Shown here: in pieces, positions 57,593-64,000 of the stretch | How the letters are laid out: each line of letters opens with the position of its first letter | Position numbering within the stretch: position 1 is the stretch's first letter | Assembly (NCBI GenBank): GCA_017562135.1 | Contig: QEYB01001642.1 | Location: 372,001 to 436,000, forward strand | Length of the DNA stretch: 64,000 nt | Direction: 5' to 3' | Source: Dipylidium caninum | Taxonomy: Eukaryota > Platyhelminthes > Cestoda > Cyclophyllidea > Dipylidiidae | The notes under the pieces: model-generated | Databases searched by the model: none | Seen by the model: the letters and a program-made list of their open reading frames with translations, nothing else | Told to the model about the DNA's origin: nothing | Made by a program: the position numbers and the translations under genes

Positions 57593-59756
57593 CTGGGATG
57601 TAAGGAAATTCTGACCATACAGTAAATATAAAACTCGGAAATAATCCTTATACAATATACGTCTAATTTCCTCATTGCTTCGAGCCAATTCAGAGTAAAT
57701 AGAGAGCAGCGCCATGGCAAGACGACAAGGAAACCCTGACAAACGCTTAATTTCAACGCCGTCTGGAAGAATGTATAGACGCACGAGACGATCCATCCAA
57801 CTTGCCAAATCCGTCAAAAATTCGACAGACGTCAGGAGATGGTTTAAAGAGAGAACTCTGACAACTCCACAAGCTGCCTCAGCTGCATCGCCGTAGGCTG
57901 CAAAGATACATTTCCGCATAAATGATAAAGCTAGCGAATCCGGCAACTCATACCTGAGCAGGGAAATAAAGGTGGAAATTTTAAATAAAATGGGACCACT
58001 AAAAGTGGGCCAATCGAGACGTGTACGTAAAGAACAGACGGCACCGATCACTGCCTTGAAACATATCATTTGCAAGTCTGACTGCTGCTTCGAAATAAAC
58101 GACCCTGCAGTAGTAAAAAAATGAATGCCGATAGCGTAGCAGGCGACTGCGGCCATATTCTCCTCTGTAGGAAAAGGAGCCTTATCAAGAATCACGAGAA
58201 AGTCGGAAACATTTAATAGTAGAATTGGAGTAACAACAAAAGGGATATTACTTGCGGCTTGAAGACATTGTTGGAAAACTGGAAGTACAGTTACGGCGAC
58301 AAATCTCAGAAAGAAATCGTGTTGGAACAGGCTACGAGAGCTGTTATCAATGAGAATATGCATAAATCTGGTAAATTGTTCAAAATGTACGCGAAGGCGC
58401 GATTTGCACTCATAAGAAATTGCAAAATGCAGCTGGACATGTGACAGTATTGTGAATATTGGAAGGAGACAGTCAAAATCCAAATCCTCCATATCAGTAA
58501 AACTAATATGCTCGGAATTGCTGCTCAAAAGGCCCATAAGTCGATTTAACGACCGTAGCTGCAAATCCAGAGCCTGAAAAAGCAAAACAATAATTTTAGT
58601 GACACGAGTGGCTAAATATTGTGAAGTCAAGTACCATACCTCTACCACGTATTCTAGAAGCATTAATCTGGCGACCCACCCAGCAAAAAGAGAGGAAGTG
58701 CTTTCACTCAGGAGATTCGTTGACTTTAACAAATTCACTAAAGCCCACAAAGAGGGACACGCGAGACCATCCAAATCGGATGTGGAGATGACTACTAGTA
58801 GCGGGAACACAACCTCCTTAATGAGGTTGTTAATGACTAACAAAACGGGCCTAAAATCAAGAATTACTAAGTGAAACTAAATGTATCGCCTCATTAGTCG
58901 CAGTATCATTTCGTATTCTCATGAATGCATTGGTAATCCTTACCCGCATAGCTCGGGACTTTGAATGCCACAAAGATTCCGGTATACATTGCGACAGATG
59001 ACATGCAGTAGATCAGCAGCAAGAAGTTGATTTGAGGGATCACCATTACCTCTTAGAAGAGTAGAAATCAGACCGCGAAAGAAAGCTTGTGTAGTCTGAT
59101 CAAGATCCCCAAGTTGATGACATAAATCTATTCACCATAAGCAACACCAAATTAAGCAAAATGTAATTTGTTAACAAACACCTAATTGGTGATAAATGGA
59201 TTACCATGAATAAAAGTTATGTAAGTCAGTTAAAATGGAATAGCAATTTCGATTCTCAGAAAATAGTAAAAAAGTTCATTCGTTAGGGCACAACCATCCA
59301 CCGTAATGCTATTAGTAGGTGTCAGCACAAATGCTAGAAATTTGGTTCCAATGTGACGGCATAACGACACAATTACAGAATTTAGCTTTGTAATAACACA
59401 CTCCTTGTAATGTTGACACGATAATGCGTTATTAGCGCATAAACCGAAGCTAACAAAAACTGAAAAGGTCCTTGCAATGAAGAGAAAGATAGTGCATTTA
59501 AGTCTTGAGGCGCTAGATCAAGAACTTACTTTTTGGTGATAAAAATGCAATAGCATGGTGCAAGGCGTAAGAAAGTGGAATTTCGTGAAAAAGTGGCACA
59601 AAGAATCCAGTACCGGCTTCCGATATTATCTGTAAACAAGTGGAGGTCGAGATTTCAGGCCGGATGGGTATCTTTTTTGTTATTATTTGATGACGTTTGA
59701 GTCGACGAGAATCCAGGGTTGTGGAGGGTATGACGCGAGATAACAATAAATTAGCA
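57593..59756 (-). CDS. Helical-repeat (ARM/HEAT-like) protein of unknown family, partial
   Basis: Minus-strand exons 59756-59530, 59127-58944, 58850-58640 and 58573-57593 join in phase (2/1, 1/2, 2/0, 0/0). They give over 530 residues of almost pure amphipathic helices, for example NQLLAADLLHVICRNVY, LLVINNLIKEVVFPLLVV and GDAAEAACGVVRVLSLNHLL. The pattern suggests an ARM/HEAT-type solenoid. I do not recognise the family; large solenoids such as the meiosis inhibitor MEI1 are possible but unproven. The 66-nt intron 58639-58574 is stop-free and a multiple of three. The last exon ends at a donor gtagat after ...NFLTSQ; if not spliced, a hydrophobic tail runs to a stop at 57464. Upstream, minus-strand coding-like stretches near 59940-60030 and 60190-60270 may be earlier exons. 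Confidence 0.6.
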
Positions 59757-61474
59757 CTGAAATCGTATTAATGTAGTTACTCAAGGTTAATAAAAGGGGG
59801 AAATTATCAAGACTAAGATAACAAATATTTTCATTCGAAACGAGAAAAATAAGACTCCACAACGTTAAAAAAGATTAGCTACCAAAGAGAAGGTGGTGGA
59901 CATACACAAGCTAGACAAAACGCAATTGTCGAATGAGAGTGAACCAATCGCGCAACGGCCTTGAGTGCACCCCCAACTGGTGTGCGGTGAGCATGACGTC
60001 AAATCGACAGACCTCCAGCAATTGATTAAAACAAATAAAATTTTAATTCATTAGTTAAAAACTATTTTAGAGCTAATACAAGACCCTAAGCATACTCATT
60101 CGGTTATTATGTAAGGCGAGAAATTGGCTCCGCGGATGGGTTACGTGAAGGTGGATAGTCTTGTTTTTACCAAGACTTCACTAGGTTTCCGTGGATGCCG
60201 TACACCTCGCAGAGTACCTCCACTTAGTTCTGTAGAGGATACAGGCAGCGCCAAGTCCCATGAAGCCTGTTAAGCAATTGTAAGTAAAATTAACTTTCGA
60301 AAAATTTTCAATACAAACTAAAGTGCAATGACTGTCCTCTTATACGTGAGGCTCTGAATAGACCCCCTTTTGCGAGATGTTTCTCATGGAAGGCAACCTA
60401 TGTGTAGCGCGAAACGCTTTTGTTCTGCTAACTGTGATATCTTCGTAAGTATGAGATGTGTCACAAACAAGGACCATGGTGAAATAGGGCTTTGTTACTT
60501 ACCACCTTCATTTCAACAGTAATTTTGCCTGCTCGGAGGTCCTCGGAATAGTTTCTCGCGTTAAGTCATTCACTAGTTCTATTTACCAAGAACGAACGAT
60601 AGAATAATCACAGTCTTAACGCTTAAATTAAGAATACGTAAAGCTGAAGATTGGCCCTAACAACTTGTTTCCTCATACAGTTCATTGTTTATTTTCAGGC
60701 ATCGCGGGCTTCTTCCTAAACGGTAATAAATAAGGTTGAAGAAATAGTATTTAACATGAAAGTGATAAAAAGCGAAGTGGCCGCATAACGTAGAGGGCCA
60801 TGCAGTTAATGTTAAGTCCTAGAAAACACGCAAGTATGGTTCTTGTTGTGACTGCGTCATATCTTTATTTCCTCACTTCATGACGACTTTAAATCTTTTT
60901 GGTCTGCACAAGCCTCCCTTCGGAAACCCAATTTTTTGTTGTTTGATGAATTACTGTATGTACTACACGTGAGATATCATTCTAATGTATGGTGTCATTA
61001 TTGACGGAAAATCGGATTATCGTGATCGTCACCTATGGAAGATTTAGGAAGCCATATGTAATAAAATCTTGCTTGCAAACGAAGCAGTGGGTAATGACAG
61101 AAACGTTTAATAAAGGAGCAGCAAGTCAAATCTTAATGCAACGATATACAGCTTTCGGGATGGATATGCGCCGGCACTGAAATGTGGTGTGGGGTGCCGC
61201 CTTTTGCCTAATGAACCACCCATCGAAAGGAGATTTCAAGAAGGGACACCAGAGAATGTAGACACATAAAGTAATTTCTGTCGTAAGATCGTTTGCATAC
61301 AAACATATTGTTCGAAGCTTGTGCAGTCATTATTTTAGTAAAAAACTAACTTCTAAAATGGTCAGAAATTTGCTGGAATCCGGTGGTATAACGATGCTCC
61401 AGTCGTCATCACCAGACTCGGAACCTGATCGATTTGCTTTCACGTGTTGAAAAGCATAGACAACTGTCTTTGAC
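59757..61474. other. Divergent upstream region of the helical-repeat gene and the pseudo-motor kinesin
   Basis: The left part (about 59940-60270) contains minus-strand frames that may be 5' exons of the helical-repeat gene (LLEVCRFDVMLTAHQLG; FMGLGAACILYRTKW), but phases were not closed. The right part should hold the promoter of the kinesin-14-like gene. No other feature is supported. Confidence 0.35.
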
Positions 61475-63486
61475 ATGAACGAACCACTTAATACGACTCG
61501 TTCTCCATGTGCGCCACCTCGGCAGGACATTCGGGTTGTAGAGTCCGTAAACAGTCCTCCCATAGAAAGAAAAAATGCAATTCGTCAGGACAGTGGTGTT
61601 GGAAATAACGTCACTGACAACCCCATGGGATTGTCGGAATATGTGAGACCCACCAACGCTCAGCACTATACTAACCTTCTCGCTTGCTATCGCTTTCTGG
61701 AGAAAGAAAATGCGAAACTCCTTCTGTTAATTCGTAATAACACACAGACGTTTCTTCCTCCTCGTCCTATTGAAAAAGTATTGGATGAGTTCGCGTTCAA
61801 GATTGCGACGGTTAAAGATTATCACCAAAGACAAACGATCGAGGAAGGTTACAAAGAAGGTCGCCAGGCTTTTTTGGCTAAACGCTGGAAGGGGCGTTAC
61901 TACACCTTGCTCGACGAGATGGAATGTTATTTCAACTTGATTAATGAAAAGTCCATTCTTGAAAAAGGAGAGTCATATGACTTGAAGCGGTTGAATGAAG
62001 TCATTCACGACTTAGACAGTATTGTCGGGCCATGGGTTATAGGCAATGACTACCGTAAAACCAAGGATGTGCCGATAGAGGATCTGTGCTGTGCTGATCT
62101 GGTTGGCGAAAATATCGCACTTTCAGCGAATATGCGGCGAATGATCTTGTTGTTCCACTCTCCAGTGTATTCTTGGTTGATGTGCTATCAAACCACAAAC
62201 AGTGCACTCAGAGCATAAAAGAGCACTTAGACATCAAACCACAAATAGTTTACGTTTTGCGTAAGGAAAAGGAAAGACGAGACCGGTTAAAGGCACAATG
62301 CAACCATCTGGAAAATGAGCTTAATATTTTAAAGAATTATTATTCGACAGCTTGTAATCAGTTGCAGAGACTAGCGGTCACCCGGCCTGATTGTGTGTGT
62401 TCTGTGGTTCCAAACGCAGAATCCCCAAAAGAGAACCAGGACATTTCAGTCAACGCTGATGATATGGTGGGGGCTGAGTGTGAAAGGAAAAAGCTAATCA
62501 AAGATAAGGAGAATCTGAGTGTTCGAGTAAGAGAAATTGAGAGCGCCCTGAGGGAAGAGGAAACACAATTGGCCCTGATCATGAAACGCCTGCAGAGTGT
62601 GACTGGAACCGTCCATGCTTTTGTCCGGCTACTTCAAAATAAACCTGAAATTTGTCGCATTGACTTGATTTCTAACAATAAGCTTTTGGTCGACCAGAAA
62701 GACTGTTTCATTCTCGATGGCGTGTATAAAGCAGAGACCAGCAATAGTGATTTATTTGATGCCTTCAGCGAGTATGTTGCTAATTGCATAACCGATGGTC
62801 CCGTAACGACAGTCACCCTGGGACAAAGCGCAGAAGAATTGCTTTTCTCGCCTACAGAGGGTTTAGCTCTGCTCGAGGTCAATTATCTAATTTGTTGCTT
62901 CAAATCCTTATTTGAAGCAGATTTCTACCTCTACGCATTTGCGATTGCGTGCACCAACGCCTACATGGTAAATTTGGTCGCTGAACATCCCGCGGCAGGT
63001 TCCATTCGCTGTGACCACGCTGACCCGGATTTTATGGCAACAGAGACGGCTTGTGTGCGTATTGAGAGTGGCGACGAATTTGTTAAGTTTCTGCATTGGT
63101 TGAAAAAACACAAGGGGAGACGGAAAGAGGCTCAAGTTGGTGTCTTCCTGCGAGTGGTGGGAGAGGTCAGAAGGCAAGAGGTTAAGGTCTATGCCACCTG
63201 GCTGTGTTTTTATTCCCTCTTTTCCCCAGTTGAAAGAGACGCCATGGCCGATGTGTTCCATGCCCTTCAGAAAAGGGCCAGGCTAAAGTTGGCCGAAACT
63301 CCGTTCACACGAATGCTTATGAAGTCATTGGTTGGAAGGAGTAGAACCATAATTGTCTTAAATGCCGACTTTGGTCACGGGCAAATGAGGCAAACGCTTG
63401 AGAACCTAACTTTTGCCAATGACGCGGTGAAAGCCACCACCGAATCTGCCGACCAGCTAGCCACCAAGTCGGGTGCGCGTCTTTAG
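61475..63486 (+). CDS. Kinesin-14-like protein with a degenerate, probably non-ATP-binding motor
   Basis: Exons 61475-62164 and 62203-63486 join in phase 0 across a 38-nt intron (gtgtat...acag) to 657 residues. The first 230 residues are helical and unrecognised. A coiled coil follows (EKERRDRLKAQCNHLENELN, later EIESALREEETQLALIMKRL). A C-terminal motor-like domain of about 310 residues starts after this neck at VTGTVHAFVRLL, the order seen in kinesin-14. The P-loop position reads TVTLGQSAEELLF instead of GQTGSGKT. Switch I (NxxSSRSH) and switch II (DLAGSE) are absent, yet the end (MLMKSLVGRSRTIIVLNA, then LENLTFANDAVKA) still matches helices 4-6 of kinesins. By analogy with yeast Vik1 it may be a microtubule-binding partner without ATPase (inference). 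Confidence 0.72.
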
Positions 63487-63506
63487 TTCTTCTCTTTCTC
63501 TCCCTT

Positions 63507-63526
63507 CCTCTCTCTCTCTCTCTCTC
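63507..63526. repeat. CT microsatellite in the 3'UTR
   Basis: About nine to ten CT units lie 20 nt past the stop of the kinesin-14-like gene, inside its presumed 3'UTR. Confidence 0.8.
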
Positions 63527-63575
63527 GACATGCACCGTTCCCGACACTATTTGACTGCAGGACTCCGTGTCTCCT

Positions 63576-63581
63576 AATAAA
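63576..63581 (+). terminator. Polyadenylation signal AATAAA of the kinesin-14-like gene
   Basis: A perfect AATAAA lies 90 nt past the stop codon on the coding strand, implying a 3'UTR of roughly 100 nt. Confidence 0.6.
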
Positions 63582-64000
63582 ACGCCACATTGGGCGGCAG
63601 TACCTTGCTCAACCTGTTCACTTCTGAAGCGGAGTCTTGCAGCAAGACATGCTCTAGTTTTTATTTGGCGCGCGCTTTTGCATAGACAAAGTCATCGTTG
63701 TCCCAGGCTATGGTAGGACCCGGTGGAGACCACGAGCAGCCCAGCTAAAACGCACATGGCAAAGGTAAATAACCGACAAAAAAAGTAAGGAAGAGAACAG
63801 TGGCACTTTGAGCTGATTTTAAGAAAGATATACTAAATCGGGACGATAGACAGTCATATCATTTTGCACCTATTCCACTCGCTCGAAAGGGGCGTCTTGT
63901 TTCACCCGTCTCCAAGTAGCCACAGAATCGGGCAGTCTTCGAAAATATCTGCAAGGACTCGTCCACCCTGTGCAACATGTTGCAAAATTCGTGCGTGTTT
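63582..64000. other. Right edge, one possible exon of a further gene
   Basis: After an acceptor gcatag at about 63686 a short plus-strand frame reads KVIVVPGYG and meets a gt. This peptide recalls the start of the NADP-binding domain III of nicotinamide nucleotide transhydrogenase, but it is only nine residues and the next exon was not established. Otherwise no gene is visible before the window ends. Confidence 0.15.

Noticed and set aside
1..64000. tRNA, rRNA, CRISPR arrays, spliced-leader RNA genes
   Set aside because: No tRNA B-box in a foldable context, no rRNA-like conserved blocks, no regular short repeats and no spliced-leader-like sequence were recognised by eye; a covariance-model scan would be decisive.

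Overview
The window is eukaryotic. Genes are far apart and split by GT-AG introns, many of them only 28-41 nt long and mixed with introns of hundreds of bases to nearly 4 kb. No bacterial operons, rRNA, tRNA or CRISPR arrays are visible. The very small introns together with the gene families seen (WDR47, jagunal, kinesins, a plakin-type protein, mitochondrial L19) fit a parasitic flatworm, probably a tapeworm. This is an inference from gene architecture; no species-diagnostic marker is visible.

Layout, left to right. 0.5-4.4 kb: a plus-strand gene ending in a tandem CCCH zinc-finger exon, with weaker upstream exons. 10.3-11.0 kb: a jagunal homologue (plus). 14.3-15.9 kb: a five-exon gene with two FAR1/WRKY-GCM1-like zinc-binding domains (plus). 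16.2-23.8 kb: WDR47 in twelve exons (minus), with one apparent single-base frameshift. 25.5-29.4 kb: a kinesin with an intact motor and a coiled-coil tail (minus). 35.2-45.1 kb: a long plus-strand gene with spectrin-like helices and a plakin-type SH3, followed by one 5.3-kb exon carrying seven divergent repeats of a module I do not recognise. 46.7-48.6 kb: an SLC16-like transporter (plus). 50.4-55.6 kb: mitochondrial ribosomal protein L19 (minus); its 3.8-kb intron holds two plus-strand genes that are paralogues of each other and look like degenerate RhoGAPs. 57.6-59.8 kb: a helical-repeat protein of unknown identity (minus). 61.5-63.5 kb: a kinesin-14-like protein whose motor has lost its nucleotide-binding motifs (plus).

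The genes do not form one pathway. Several concern the cytoskeleton (two kinesins, WDR47, the plakin-like protein), but that may be chance. All exon joins were worked out by hand from reading frame, GT/AG signals and family resemblance. Where frame and phase close exactly I give higher confidence; where they do not, I say so. The best candidates for undescribed biology are the repeat-bearing plakin-like tail, the nested RhoGAP-like pair, the pseudo-motor kinesin and the double FAR1-type gene.
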